Assembly: GCF_014205295.1 (NCBI RefSeq)
Contig: NZ_JACHNF010000001.1
Coordinates: 2,604,001 to 2,668,000 of the forward strand
Reading direction: 5' to 3'
DNA: 64,000 bases
DNA from: Kribbella solani
Lineage (GTDB): Bacteria > Actinomycetota > Actinomycetes > Propionibacteriales > Kribbellaceae
Below are positions 9,601-18,051 of the stretch, piece after piece. Every line of letters starts with the position of its first letter. Within the stretch, counting starts at the first letter, position 1. The position numbers and the translations under genes were made by a program. The notes under the pieces were generated by a model. The model had not been told where the DNA came from and searched no databases. It worked only from the letters and a program-made list of their open reading frames with translations.

Positions 9601-10210
9601 GGCCGTGGTCCATCAGCTCGAGGAAGTAGTTCTCCTTGCCGAACATGTCCTGGTAGTCCGACGCCGCCTGCAGCGCCTTGTCGTACTGACCCAGTCGCAG
9701 TCTGGTCTGCACCTCACCCGACGGGCAGCCGGTGGTCGCGATGATGCCGGCCGAGTGCTCCGCGATCAGCTGCCGGTCCATCCGCGGCTTCCCGTAGTAC
9801 CCCTCGTACGACGCGAGGGAGGACAGCCGGAACAGGTTGCGCAGACCGGCCAGGTTCTCGGCCCACATCGTCATGTGGGTGAACCGGCCGCCGCCGGAGA
9901 CGTCCTTGCCGCCCTCGCCGTCGTCCTGCCCGCTGCCGCGCGAACTGTCCGCCCAGAAGACCGGCTTCTTGTGGTGCCGCGACTCGGGCGCGACATACGC
10001 CTCGATGCCGATGATCGGCTTGACGCTGCTCTTCTTGGCCGACTGGAAGAACTCGTACGCCCCGAACATGTTGCCGTGGTCGCTCATCGCGACCGCGGGC
10101 ATCCCCAGCCGCTCGACCTCGGTGAACAACTTGCTGTTCTTCGCGGCGCCGTCCAGCATCGAGTACTCGGTGTGCACGTGGAGATGCACGAAACTGTTGC
10201 TGGACGCCAT
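6638..10210 (-). CDS. dnaE: DNA polymerase III alpha subunit (replicative DnaE)
   Basis: This 1190-residue catalytic subunit performs chromosomal replication. The N-terminal PHP domain (about 1-290) has HLHVHTEYSMLDG, SDHGNMFG, LELMDHG and NDSHYV. Its metal-binding His/Asp set looks intact, as in actinobacterial DnaE1 enzymes whose PHP domain proofreads. The palm carries the catalytic aspartates in PDVDLDFDDRQRD (about residue 420), and GPGRGSATGS lies just before it. A helix-hairpin-helix/tandem region and an OB fold (AGMITKVDRRVNKRGDTWAI, about 1000-1080) follow. The length fits DnaE1 rather than the shorter mutagenic DnaE2. A GGGAGG Shine-Dalgarno precedes the ATG. It is probably essential. 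Confidence 0.97.
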   Translation of the reverse strand: MASSNSFVHLHVHTEYSMLDGAAKNSKLFTEVERLGMPAVAMSDHGNMFGAYEFFQSAKKSSVKPIIGIEAYVAPESRHHKKPVFWADSSRGSGQDDGEGGKDVSGGGRFTHMTMWAENLAGLRNLFRLSSLASYEGYYGKPRMDRQLIAEHSAGIIATTGCPSGEVQTRLRLGQYDKALQAASDYQDMFGKENYFLELMDHGLDIERTVRTDLLKIAKELGIPLLATNDSHYVTEDQADAHDSLLCVGVGKNKDDPNRFRFNGAGYYIKTADEMRRLFSELPEACDNTLRIAERVGDYSEAFDYVDRMPQFEVPPGETQSSWLRKETEKGIQLRYGDNPSQEVLDRVETEFAVISPMGFDSYFLVVADICKYARDNGIPIGPGRGSATGSIIGYAIRITELCPLEHGLLFERFLNPERISPPDVDLDFDDRQRDRMVRYVTDKYGAEYTAQVNTFSTIKAKAAVKDASRILGYPFAVGDKITKAMPPDVMGKGMPLTGMFDSSHPRYVEAGEIRQLYENDPDVHKVIDTAKGIEGLIRGTGVHAAAVILSSTPLLDLIPLHRRDKDGTIITGFDYPSCEAMGLVKMDFLGLRNLGVIDHAIKVVKENRGIELQTENIPLEDEATFKLLGRGDTLGVFQLDGTAMRNLLKLMEPSRFEDIAAVLALYRPGPMAANAHINYAERKNGRQTITPIHPELEQALEPILGTTFHLLVYQEQIMAVSRELAGYSLGGADILRRAMGKKKKEVLEASFVEFQAGMRNNGYSDEAIQALWDVMLPFSGYAFNKSHTAGYGLVSYWTAYLKANFPAEYMAALLTSVDDDKTKMGVYLADARRVGIKVLPPDINESIADFTAVGKDVRFGLKAVRNVGANVIESLVATRESKGKFTSFADFLSKVELVVCNKRVIESLIMAGAFDSLGHKRSALIACHEQAVDSVVEVKRAEQYGQYDLFASMEEQEGKATDSEQFGVEIDESVEEWNRKLLLSQEREMLGLYVSAHPLDGAQPILERNRDVRLIDLVDGDRTEGEVRVAGMITKVDRRVNKRGDTWAIVTIEDHDTGIDILFFPSTYLAVSYELMEDAVVSVRGKLNERDGSLNIYGQELNPLDISSVENAAYPPIVLTMRPQQVVPDLVNEIKEILGAHQGDRPVQIHLRQREGGLLKFALPGWKVDGGSSFMADMKQLLGPSALQN

Positions 10211-10378
10211 ATCGACGCAGACCTCCCAGGGCGCGATTCAGGTGGACCGGTACAGACTATGCGGGCCCGTGGACAGTTCTGAATCGGCTCACCGGCGGGC
10301 CCGATCGCCGCCCGCTATCCGGGCGTGGAGCACACCAGTTGCACACCACTGGGTGCGCACTGGGCGTCCTGCCGAGCC

Positions 10379-10417
10379 GTTCTACTGGACGTCTCTACTG
10401 GGCGTCTCTACTGGGCG
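10379..10417. repeat. 13-bp tandem repeat carrying the stop codon of the pseudouridine synthase gene
   Basis: Three copies of a 13-bp unit (TCTCTACTGGGCG, the first with two changes) lie end to end. The TAG stop (complement of 10408-10410) is part of one unit, so stop-containing sequence is repeated downstream in shifted frames. The rest of the 197-bp gap before dnaE shows no gene. Confidence 0.7.
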
Positions 10418-11334
10418 TCGGCGAGGAGGTCGAGCGCCTGGTCCAGATCGGCCGGGTACTCCGAGGTGAACTCGACGTACTCGCCCGAGCCGGGGTGGGT
10501 GAAGCCGAGCCGCATCGCGTGCAACCACTGCCGCGTCAGCCCGAGGCGCTCGGCCAGTACCGGGTCGGCGCCGTAGGTGAGATCGCCACAGCACGGATGA
10601 CCGATCGCCGACATGTGGACGCGGATCTGGTGCGTACGCCCGGTCTCGAGCGTGATCTCCAGGAGCGTCGCGTACCGGAACGCCTCGAGGGTCTCGTAGT
10701 GCGTGACACTCGGTTTGCCGCCGGCCACCACGCCGAACTTGTAGTCGTGGTGCGGATGCCGGTCGATCGGCGCGTCGACCGTACCGGTGAACGGGTCGGG
10801 ATGACCCTGCACCAGCGCGTGATAGATCTTCTTGACCGTACGTTCCTTGAAGGCACGTTTCAGTACGGTGTACGCGTACTCGGTTTTCGCGACCACCATC
10901 AGGCCCGACGTACCGACGTCCAGTCGGTGCACGATGCCCTTGCGCTCGGCCGCGCCGCTGGTCGAGATGCTGAAACCGGCGCCGGCCAGGTGACCGATCA
11001 CCGTCGGGCCGGTCCAGCCGGGTGACGGGTGCGCGGCGACGCCGACCGGTTTGTCGACGACCACGATCTCGTCGTCGTCGTGCACGATCCGCAGGTTGTC
11101 GACCGTCTCCGGGACCACGGTCACCTCGGACGGCGGTGGCGGCAGCTCGACGTCGAGCAGGACGCCGGCGGCGACCCGGGAGGACTTCGGCGCCGGGGCG
11201 CCGTCCACCTGGACCAGGCCGGACTCGATCAGCTCGGCGGCCTTGGTACGGGAGACGCCGAACAGGCGCGAGAGCGCAGCGTCCAGCCGCTCGCCCGCGA
11301 GTCCGTCCGGCACCATCACGGTCCGGGAGCTCAC
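10408..11334 (-). CDS. RluA-family pseudouridine synthase
   Basis: This 308-residue enzyme converts uridine to pseudouridine in RNA, probably large-subunit rRNA (RluD-like). The N-terminus has an S4 RNA-binding domain (about residues 13-60, [20 protein letters not shown]). The catalytic domain carries [16 protein letters not shown] with the catalytic Asp near residue 139. [19 protein letters not shown] is the later conserved RluA motif. Homologues directly after lspA are standard in bacteria, and here the GTG start overlaps the lspA stop (GTGA). RluD and other RluA members cannot be separated with certainty from sequence alone. Confidence 0.93.
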   Translation of the reverse strand: MSSRTVMVPDGLAGERLDAALSRLFGVSRTKAAELIESGLVQVDGAPAPKSSRVAAGVLLDVELPPPPSEVTVVPETVDNLRIVHDDDEIVVVDKPVGVAAHPSPGWTGPTVIGHLAGAGFSISTSGAAERKGIVHRLDVGTSGLMVVAKTEYAYTVLKRAFKERTVKKIYHALVQGHPDPFTGTVDAPIDRHPHHDYKFGVVAGGKPSVTHYETLEAFRYATLLEITLETGRTHQIRVHMSAIGHPCCGDLTYGADPVLAERLGLTRQWLHAMRLGFTHPGSGEYVEFTSEYPADLDQALDLLADAQ

Positions 11335-12272
11335 TTTCGCGGCTCCCGGGTGCCGTCCAGCCTGATACCGCGCAGGGTCTGGATCACGAGCAGGATCGCC
11401 GCCGAGGTGACGGCCATGTCCGCGACGTTGAAGATCGCCCAGTGCGGGGTCTGGAGGAAGTCCACGACGTGCCCGTGGAAGGGCGACGGGGCGCGGAAGA
11501 TCCGGTCCAGGATGTTGCCGACCGCGCCACCGAACAGCAGGCCGAAGGCGAGCGCCCAGCCGGCCGATCCGAGCCGCCGGGACAGGTACACGACGCCGAT
11601 CGCGACGATGATCTGAACGGCGCTGATGTACGGCGTGTAGCCGGCGCCGAGGCTGAAGGCCGCTCCCGAGTTCCGGATCAGGTTGAACTTGAGCAGCGAG
11701 CCGATCACGTTCACCGGTTCCCCAGGCGTCAGATGCGCCAGCGCCAAAGCCTTGGTGAGCTGATCAAGCAACAACACCACCAACCCGACCCCACCAAACA
11801 CCAGGGTCCACTTCCACGACCGGCGTCCCGCCTCGCCGCCAGAGGCGGCGGCCTCGGCGGCAGCGGAGGGAGCAGCCGTCAGGCCGTCATCCCCCCGAGG
11901 GGGCGAGGTGGTGCTCCCATCGGCATCCAAGCGCGGGCCATCGTCCTCCTCGGCACGCGAGCCGGTACTACCGGCACCCAGGCGCGGGCCATCGTCCTCC
12001 TCGGCACGCGAGCTGGTACTAGCGGCACCCAGGCGCTCGCCGTCGTCCTCCTGGGGAGGTGACGTGGTGGTTCCGGTCGCGGGGTGGTTTTCGTCGGGTG
12101 CCGAACCCGTGGCGTCGTCGCGCACAGTTACTGCCGCGCGGGTGGTGTGTTCGTCGGCTGTGGACGACGGCGAACCGGCCGACGGGGAGTCGGCCGGTTC
12201 GGGGGTGTCCACGTCCTCCGCCGGGGTTGGGGCGGCGGGGTCGTTCAGCGGCGTTCCTGGCGTTCTTTGCAT
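11331..12272 (-). CDS. lspA: Lipoprotein signal peptidase (signal peptidase II) with long N-terminal extension
   Basis: This membrane aspartyl protease removes signal peptides from prolipoproteins after lipidation. The C-terminal 160 residues form the complete enzyme: four membrane spans, NSGAAFSLG, the first catalytic Asp in GNILDR and the second in FNVADMA. About 150 acidic, Ser/Thr/Pro-rich residues precede it, including three related copies of a [16 protein letters not shown] unit; this cytoplasmic tail is absent from typical LspA. The ATG at 12272 overlaps the end of the dksA-like gene by 28 bp; no strong Shine-Dalgarno is visible, so a later start is possible. It is coupled to the downstream pseudouridine synthase gene. 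Confidence 0.92.
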   Translation of the reverse strand: MQRTPGTPLNDPAAPTPAEDVDTPEPADSPSAGSPSSTADEHTTRAAVTVRDDATGSAPDENHPATGTTTSPPQEDDGERLGAASTSSRAEEDDGPRLGAGSTGSRAEEDDGPRLDADGSTTSPPRGDDGLTAAPSAAAEAAASGGEAGRRSWKWTLVFGGVGLVVLLLDQLTKALALAHLTPGEPVNVIGSLLKFNLIRNSGAAFSLGAGYTPYISAVQIIVAIGVVYLSRRLGSAGWALAFGLLFGGAVGNILDRIFRAPSPFHGHVVDFLQTPHWAIFNVADMAVTSAAILLVIQTLRGIRLDGTREPRK

Positions 12273-12931
12273 GACACGCACAGTGTCGCACGCGGGAACG
12301 CCTGCAGCCGACCCTTGCCGATCGCGTTGCCGCAGTTGTCGCAGACGCCGTAGGTGCCGTCGTCGATCCGGGACAGCGCGAACTCGATCTGGTTCAGCAT
12401 GTCCCGGGCGTTGTTGGCCAGCGTCAGCTCGTGGTACCGCTCCAGCGTGGTCGAGCCGACGTCCGCCTGGTCGTTCCCGGCGCCGTCGCTGCCGTCCCGG
12501 AACAGGCCGGCGATCTCCTGCTCGGCGTCCTTGATCTCCTGCTTGAGGTGCTCGACCTCACTCTCCAGCTCCGTCCGCAGTTCGGCCAGCTCGGCCGCCG
12601 TCCACGGATCCTCACCTGGCTTCACCTTGAAGGTCTCGGCCGTATGCGCCGCGGACTTGGCCGGCGCCGTCGCCGGAGTCCTGTTCTCGTTCGTCTTCAT
12701 GGCCACCCTCTTCGTCGGAGCTTTCTTGGCAGGGGTCTTAGCCGCTGTTCGTTTCGCCGCGGTGGTCGAGGCCGACTTCTTCATCGCGGTGGTCTTCTTG
12801 GCCGGCGATTTCTTCGCCGGGCTTTTCCCCGTCGTCTGCTGCTGCTTGACCGGCTCGGACTTCTTGGCGGCACTCTTCTTGGCCGCGGCAGATCGTTGGG
12901 GGGCGGACTTCTTGGGTGCCGATGTAGCCAT
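12245..12931 (-). CDS. TraR/DksA-family zinc-finger protein with Lys/Ala-rich N-terminal tail
   Basis: The protein has 228 residues. Residues 1-100 are a basic, disordered tail of AKK, PAKK and KKS units resembling histone H1-like tails. Residues 105-180 form a coiled coil (ELAELRTELESEVEHLKQEI). The end has the C4 zinc finger CDNCGN...CVSC, as in DksA and TraR. DksA proteins enter the RNA polymerase secondary channel and tune rRNA promoters together with ppGpp. Related actinobacterial proteins sit next to lspA, as here. Whether this one acts on polymerase is inferred; the basic tail suggests additional nucleic acid binding. Confidence 0.85.
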   Translation of the reverse strand: MATSAPKKSAPQRSAAAKKSAAKKSEPVKQQQTTGKSPAKKSPAKKTTAMKKSASTTAAKRTAAKTPAKKAPTKRVAMKTNENRTPATAPAKSAAHTAETFKVKPGEDPWTAAELAELRTELESEVEHLKQEIKDAEQEIAGLFRDGSDGAGNDQADVGSTTLERYHELTLANNARDMLNQIEFALSRIDDGTYGVCDNCGNAIGKGRLQAFPRATLCVSCKERQERR

Positions 12932-13118
12932 GCTCAGCTACCCCCTGCCTTCGTCGGAGACTGAAGCGGACTGGTCGCAAGACAGTAGGCCACGCTTTGG
13001 TCACGGGCCAGCCTGACGCGCAGACCGTGGGGATAAGGTAGTCGGTTCTTCAAGTCCGCTCGATGTTCGGCGCGTCACAACCGTGTTGCAGACATCACTG
13101 TCCGTAACACTTCCCAGG

Positions 13119-13394
13119 TCAGGCCCATAGTCGCTCGAGTCGTTCCCGGAGCTTCATCTCATCCCCCTCCACCTCGACCAGCTTGTCCCGGCTGGTCGCG
13201 CCACGAACCAGAGTCACCGCGGACCGCCGGACCCCGAACTCCGCCGCGACCGCCGTCAGGACAGCCTTCGTCGCCTGTCCTTCCACCGCACGGGCCGCCA
13301 CCGCGACCACCAGCGCCGGCCCGGACGGACCGTCGTACCGGCCGCCGACCGCGGTTCTGGAGGCCCCCGGCCGGACCCGCAGCAGAATTCTCAT
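13119..13394 (-). CDS. DUF167 (YggU-type) protein
   Basis: This 91-residue protein has the family opening LLRVRPGASRTAVGG and the core VVAVAARAVEGQATKAVLTAVAAEFGV, followed by VTLVRGATSRDKLVEVEG. DUF167 proteins are small, conserved and of unknown function; the order of strands and the SRDK motif fit well. It diverges from ileS. The 187 bp between it and the dksA-like gene shows no further gene. Confidence 0.85.
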   Translation of the reverse strand: MRILLRVRPGASRTAVGGRYDGPSGPALVVAVAARAVEGQATKAVLTAVAAEFGVRRSAVTLVRGATSRDKLVEVEGDEMKLRERLERLWA

Positions 13395-13462
13395 GGCCGA
13401 ATTCCTACCGCACCACCGATTAACGATTCGTAGTCACCCGGTACGACGCCGTACACTGACAA

Positions 13463-13674
13463 CCGCGAACCGCAAGGCAGTGATGGGGCCATCACCCCGG
13501 AGCCGCCGGAAGAACAGTCCGTCAGGGACCTATTAGAACCGGCAGCGTCGCGGCAAGGAAGTGGGTGACCACAACTGAGGGTCACCAAGGAGGGTGGTAC
13601 CGCGCGGTAACCGGCTGAGTCCGGTCACTTCGTCCCTCGTCAGCGGCGGCAGATGCGACGAAGGACACACGAAG
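13463..13674 (+). promoter_or_regulatory. T-box riboswitch (translational type) of ileS
   Basis: The leader contains the T-box core AGGGTGGTACCGCG (13591-13604); the TGGT bulge complements an ACCA tRNA end, which fits an A discriminator base. A stem-III-like hairpin (GGTGACC at 13564-13570, GGTCACC at 13580-13586) lies before it. ATC at 13491-13493, in a loop after GTGATGGGGCC, is a candidate isoleucine specifier in a very short stem I. Downstream, GTCCCTCGTC (13632-13641) pairs with GACGAAGGAC (13657-13666), which holds the ileS Shine-Dalgarno, with one mismatch. Uncharged tRNA-Ile should free the ribosome site. A TACACT at 13452-13457 could be the -10 box. Confidence 0.92.
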
Positions 13675-16600
13675 ATGGCGGCAGACACCCCGGCAGTTCC
13701 CTCGGCAGTCCCCTCTCCGGGCCCGTGGCGGCAGGTTCCGGCCCAGGTCGACTTCCCGGCGCTCGAGCGCGAGGTGCTGGCACTCTGGGACGAGCACGAC
13801 ACGTTCGCGAAGAGCCTCGAACAGTCCACCGGCGGTCAGCCGTGGACGTTCTCCGAAGGGCCGCCGACCGCGAACGGCATGCCGGGTACGCACCACATCG
13901 AGGCCCGCGTCTTCAAGGACGTGTTCCCGCGCTACAAGACCATGAAGGGCTTCTGGGTCGAGCGCAAGGCCGGCTGGGACTGCCACGGGCTCCCGGTCGA
14001 GGTCGCGGTGGAAAAGGAGCTCGGCTTCAGCGGCAAGAACGACATCGAGGCGTACGGCATCGCCGAGTTCAACGCCAAGTGCCGTGAATCGGTCCTGCGC
14101 CATGTGGACGCCTTCAAGGAGCTCACCGTCCGGATGGGCTACTGGGTCGATCTCGATCACCCGTACAAGACCATGGACCCGCAGTACGTCGAGTCGGTCT
14201 GGTGGTCGCTGAAGCAGATCCACGACAAGGGCCTCCTGGTCGAGGACTACCGGATCACGCCGTACTGCCCGCGCTGCGGCACCGGACTGTCCGACCACGA
14301 GCTGGCACAGGGCTACGAGACAGTGGTCGACCCGTCGGTGTACGTGCGCTTCCCGCTCACCTCTGGTCCGCTGGCCGGCAAGGCGTCGCTGCTGGTCTGG
14401 ACGACGACGCCCTGGACGCTGGTGTCCAACACCGCGGTCGCTGTGCACCCAGACGTCGAGTACGTCGTAGCTACTGATGGCACCGAGTCACTGGTAGTGG
14501 CGGAGCCGCTGCTGGAGAAGCTCGGTGAGGGCTGGACCGTCACGGAGCGCTACACCGGCCGCGACATGGAGCGCTGGGCGTACCAGCGTCCGTTCGAGCT
14601 CGTGCCGTTCGACGAGCCGGCGCACTACGTCGTGCTCGCGGAGTACGTGACCACCGAGGACGGTACTGGTCTCGTGCACCAGTCCCCCGCTTTCGGCGCG
14701 GACGACCTTGCGGTCGGGCGTGCGTACAACCTGCCCGTGGTGAACCCAGTGGATTCCAGCGGTCACTTCAACGCTGAGGTACCGCTGGTCGGCGGGCAGT
14801 TCTTCAAGAAGGCCGACGAGGACCTGGTCAAGGACCTGTCCGAGCGTGGCGTGCTGTTCAAGCACGTGCCGTACGAGCACCCGTACCCGCACTGCTGGCG
14901 CTGCCACACCCCGGTCATGTACTACGCGCTGCCCTCCTGGTACATCCGCACCACTCAGGTGAAGGACGCCCTGCTCCGGGAGAACGAGAAGACCAACTGG
15001 TACCCGGAGTCGGTCAAGTGGGGCCGGTACGGCGACTGGCTGCGCAACAACATCGACTGGGCGGTCTCCCGGTCGCGCTTCTGGGGTACGCCGCTGCCGA
15101 TCTGGCGCTGTGGTGAGGACCACCAGGTGTGCGTCGGCTCACTCGCCGAGTTGGGTGAGCTGGCCGGCCGGGACCTGAGCGCCACCGACCCGCACCGGCC
15201 GTACGTGGACGACATCACCTTCGACTGCCCGGCCTGTGGTGCCGAGGCGCGCCGCGTGCCCGAGGTGATCGACGCCTGGTACGACTCGGGCTCGATGCCG
15301 TTCGCGCAGTGGGGGTACCCGTGGGCGGAGGGCTCGAAGGAGAAGTTCGAGCAGACGTACCCGGCCGACTTCATCGCCGAGGCGATCGACCAGACCCGTG
15401 GCTGGTTCTACACGCTGATGGCGATCGGCACGCTGGTCTTCGACGAGTCGTCGTACCGGAACGTGGTCTGTCTCGGGCACATCCTGGCCGAGGACGGCCG
15501 GAAGATGTCCAAGCACCTGGGCAACATCCTGGAACCGATCCCGCTGATGGACAGCCACAGCGCGGACGCGGTGCGCTGGTTCATGGCCGCCTCCGGGTCG
15601 CCGTGGAAGGCACGGGGCATCGGCCCGAACGTACTGAACGAGATCGTCCGGAAGGTGCTCATCACCTACTGGAACACGGTCGCGTTCCACGCCCTGTACG
15701 CACGCCTGGCCGACTGGTCTCCGGCCGACGCGCCCGCCGTCGGGGAGCGTTCGGTGCTGGACCGCTGGCTGGTCAGCGAAACGCACCGGCTGGTCCGGGA
15801 CACCGACGAGGCCTACGCGGCGTACGACACGCAGCGCCTCGGTCTGCTGATCAACTCGTTCGTCGACGTGCTCTCGAACTGGTACGTCCGCCGCTCGCGC
15901 CGCCGGTTCTGGGCCGGTGACGCCGGCGCGCTGGCGACGCTGCACGAGACGCTCGACGTACTCACCCGGGTGATGGCGCCGCTGATGCCGTTCGTCACCG
16001 AGCGGGTCTGGCAGGACGTGTTCCGTCCGGTCACGCCCGGGCTGCCCGAGTCGGTCCACCTGAGCAGCTTCCCGGCGTACGACGAGACGCTGATCGACGA
16101 CGTACTGGCCCAGCACATGTCGATGGCCCGGCGGGTGGTCGAGCTCGGCCGGTCCGCCCGTGCCGAGGCGAAGGTGAAGACGCGGCAGCCGCTCGCCCGC
16201 GCGCTGGTCGGGTCGGCAGCGATCGCCGACCTGTCCCCCGAGCTGCTGCAGGAGATCGCCGACGAGCTGAACGTCGGCACGGTCGCGCCGCTGTCGTCGG
16301 CGGGAGCGGACCTGGTCGAGTTCTCCGCGAAGGGCAACTTCCGGGAGCTGGGGAAGCGGTTCGCGAAGCAGACTCCGGTCGTCGCCGCCGCGATCGCCGC
16401 GGCCGATGCCGGCGCGCTCGCCGCCGCGTTGAAGGCATCCGGCACGGCCACCGTGGTGGTGGACGGCGAAGAGGTTCAGGTCGGCGAGTCCGAGGTGCTG
16501 CTGTCCGAGCGGCCGAAGGAAGGCTGGTCGGTGGTGAACGAACAGGGCGAGACCGTTGCCCTCGACCTCGAAGTCACACCGGAGTTGCGACAGGCCGGTC

Positions 16601-16851
16601 TGGCGCGCGAGGTGGTCCGTACGCTGCAAGAGGCGCGGAAGAACGCCGGGCTCGAGGTGTCGGACCGGATCCAGGTCTGGCTCACCTCGACCGACGCCGA
16701 GCTGACCGATGCCCTCGGCAAACACGCCGACGAGATCGCCCGCGAGGTCCTGGCCACCACACTGACCCAGTCGGCCCCGTCAACTCCGGCCGACCTGGTC
16801 ACCGGCACCGAAGCCGACCTGCAGCTCACCTACTGGCTCACCAAGGCCTGA
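13675..16851 (+). CDS. ileS: Isoleucyl-tRNA synthetase
   Basis: This 1058-residue class Ia synthetase charges tRNA-Ile in the cytoplasm. The HIGH-equivalent lies in PPTANGMPGTHH, followed by WDCHGLPVE. The CP1 editing domain (about 200-400) has LVWTTTPWTL. The KMSKS loop reads KMSKH and is preceded by LAEDGR. The anticodon-binding region and a C-terminal extension complete the protein. The motif variants and length fit the eukaryote-like IleRS type 2, some members of which are linked to mupirocin tolerance. The ATG at 13675 follows AAGGAC by 8 bases and lies directly after the T-box sequester hairpin; in-frame codons upstream are part of the leader. Confidence 0.97.
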   Translation: MAADTPAVPSAVPSPGPWRQVPAQVDFPALEREVLALWDEHDTFAKSLEQSTGGQPWTFSEGPPTANGMPGTHHIEARVFKDVFPRYKTMKGFWVERKAGWDCHGLPVEVAVEKELGFSGKNDIEAYGIAEFNAKCRESVLRHVDAFKELTVRMGYWVDLDHPYKTMDPQYVESVWWSLKQIHDKGLLVEDYRITPYCPRCGTGLSDHELAQGYETVVDPSVYVRFPLTSGPLAGKASLLVWTTTPWTLVSNTAVAVHPDVEYVVATDGTESLVVAEPLLEKLGEGWTVTERYTGRDMERWAYQRPFELVPFDEPAHYVVLAEYVTTEDGTGLVHQSPAFGADDLAVGRAYNLPVVNPVDSSGHFNAEVPLVGGQFFKKADEDLVKDLSERGVLFKHVPYEHPYPHCWRCHTPVMYYALPSWYIRTTQVKDALLRENEKTNWYPESVKWGRYGDWLRNNIDWAVSRSRFWGTPLPIWRCGEDHQVCVGSLAELGELAGRDLSATDPHRPYVDDITFDCPACGAEARRVPEVIDAWYDSGSMPFAQWGYPWAEGSKEKFEQTYPADFIAEAIDQTRGWFYTLMAIGTLVFDESSYRNVVCLGHILAEDGRKMSKHLGNILEPIPLMDSHSADAVRWFMAASGSPWKARGIGPNVLNEIVRKVLITYWNTVAFHALYARLADWSPADAPAVGERSVLDRWLVSETHRLVRDTDEAYAAYDTQRLGLLINSFVDVLSNWYVRRSRRRFWAGDAGALATLHETLDVLTRVMAPLMPFVTERVWQDVFRPVTPGLPESVHLSSFPAYDETLIDDVLAQHMSMARRVVELGRSARAEAKVKTRQPLARALVGSAAIADLSPELLQEIADELNVGTVAPLSSAGADLVEFSAKGNFRELGKRFAKQTPVVAAAIAAADAGALAAALKASGTATVVVDGEEVQVGESEVLLSERPKEGWSVVNEQGETVALDLEVTPELRQAGLAREVVRTLQEARKNAGLEVSDRIQVWLTSTDAELTDALGKHADEIAREVLATTLTQSAPSTPADLVTGTEADLQLTYWLTKA

Positions 16852-16863
16852 CCGGCCCCAGCT

Positions 16864-16949
16864 ATTTGAGAGGTTCACCCGCCGAATCGCCCCTTCACCA
16901 CTCGCATCCGGGTGGTGAAGGGCACATTCGAGAGGTGAACCTCTCAAAT
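16864..16949. terminator. 86-nt near-perfect inverted repeat between convergent ileS and wag31
   Basis: Arms of 38 bp (16864-16901 and 16912-16949) match at 32 positions around a 10-base loop. The outer 16 bp are perfect (starting ATTTGAGAGGTTCACC) and so are the inner 11 bp (CCCTTCACCAC). It starts 12 bases after the ileS stop, in a convergent gap, so bidirectional termination is the simplest role. It has no T-run and could also be a small palindromic mobile or extragenic element. Confidence 0.6.
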
Positions 16950-17041
16950 GGCGTTCAGGGGTACGGCCGGTGGTGACGGCCGGGGGTGTTACTGGGTGTT
17001 GTTCCGGCGGGACACTGGGTGAGAAGTGCCCGGACATGCCG

Positions 17042-17072
17042 AAGGGCGGTGCCGCCGGAAAGCACCGCCCTT
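17042..17072 (-). terminator. Probable wag31 terminator hairpin
   Basis: AAGGGCGGTGC (17042-17052) and GCACCGCCCTT (17062-17072) form a perfect 11-bp stem with a 9-base loop, 27 bp beyond the wag31 stop codon. No clear T-tract follows. Confidence 0.6.
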
Positions 17073-17098
17073 GCGAGCTACTTACAGCTCAGTGATCT

Positions 17099-17854
17099 TT
17101 AGACGCCGTGGCCGTGAGCCTGGGCGCGGGCCTCCGGACGGAAGCCGTTCCGCGGGCTGAGCGTGTCGTCGCCGTTGCCGAGCGCCTTCAGCTGCTCGGT
17201 GAAGTACGTCTTCAGGCGGCTGCGGTACTCCCGCTCGTACGCGTGCAGGTCGTCGATGGTGCGCTCGAGCTGGCCCTTCTGCTTCTCCAGGGTGCCGAGC
17301 ATCTGGGCGCGCCGCTCGGCGATCTCGCCGTCGAGCTTCTCGGCGCGGGCGCGGGCCTCACCGGTCATCCGGTCGGCCTTGCCACGAGCCTCGTTCTCCA
17401 GCCGCTCCGCCTTGGCGCGGGCCTCGCCGATGATCTTGTCGGCGGTGTCCTTCGCCTCCTGGACCAGGTCGTCGGAGTGCTTGGTGGCCATCTCCAGCAG
17501 TCGGACCGCGGAGCTGGACGCGTCACCGACCGTGCCGGCCGCCGCGGCCGCGCCGGGAGCAGCTGCCACTACCGGCGGCTTCTCCTCGACCTTCTCGACC
17601 ACGACCGGCGGCTTCGGCTGCTGCACGACCGGCGGCAGCGCGGCGGTCTGGTCGACCGGTCGCTGCTGCTGCTCGGCACCCGCGCGCTGAGCCGCCGCGA
17701 GCTTGGCCCGCAGCTCCTCGTTCTCGGCGAGAAGGCGCTCGAGCTCGGCTTCCACCTCGTCGAGGAAGGAGTCGACCTCTGTGACGTCGTAGCCCTCCCG
17801 TAGTCGGACGGGCGTGAACTGCTTCGAGCGGACGTCATCCGGCGTCAGCGGCAT
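17099..17854 (-). CDS. wag31: DivIVA-domain polar growth protein Wag31
   Basis: This 251-residue coiled-coil scaffold gathers at curved membrane at cell poles and septa and directs peptidoglycan synthesis in actinobacteria. The N-terminal membrane-targeting segment is typical (MPLTPDDVRSKQF followed by LREGYDVTEVDSFLDEVEAE). A Pro/Val/Glu/Ala-rich linker (about 75-120) separates the first coil from a long second coil full of EARAKAERLENEARGKADR-type heptads. The C-terminus ends in FRPEARAQAHGHGV. It is the last gene of the extended dcw cluster, after sepF and yggT. Serine/threonine phosphorylation is known for mycobacterial Wag31; a kinase gene lies at the end of this window but is not shown to be the partner. 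Confidence 0.95.
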   Translation of the reverse strand: MPLTPDDVRSKQFTPVRLREGYDVTEVDSFLDEVEAELERLLAENEELRAKLAAAQRAGAEQQQRPVDQTAALPPVVQQPKPPVVVEKVEEKPPVVAAAPGAAAAAGTVGDASSSAVRLLEMATKHSDDLVQEAKDTADKIIGEARAKAERLENEARGKADRMTGEARARAEKLDGEIAERRAQMLGTLEKQKGQLERTIDDLHAYEREYRSRLKTYFTEQLKALGNGDDTLSPRNGFRPEARAQAHGHGV

Positions 17855-18051
17855 CTTTCACCTCGTTTGTCTGTGTCTTGGCGGAGTCCCCGTGGCCCTC
17901 GCCTTGGCGACTCAGTAGATCACGTTATCGCTTCGTTGTCTTATGACGGAATCGGGGCGGCCGACAACGGTCGCCGGGCCGGTCCGGCCCGAACGTTACG
18001 GGCCCCCGAATTCCCTCGACTCTACCTACCCAGTCCGTGCCGTCCTCACCC

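Noticed and set aside
6668..10282. A 1204-codon open frame on the plus strand opposite dnaE
   Set aside because: It is the antisense shadow of a GC-rich gene, with Val/Arg/Asp/Leu-rich low-complexity translation and no family motif.
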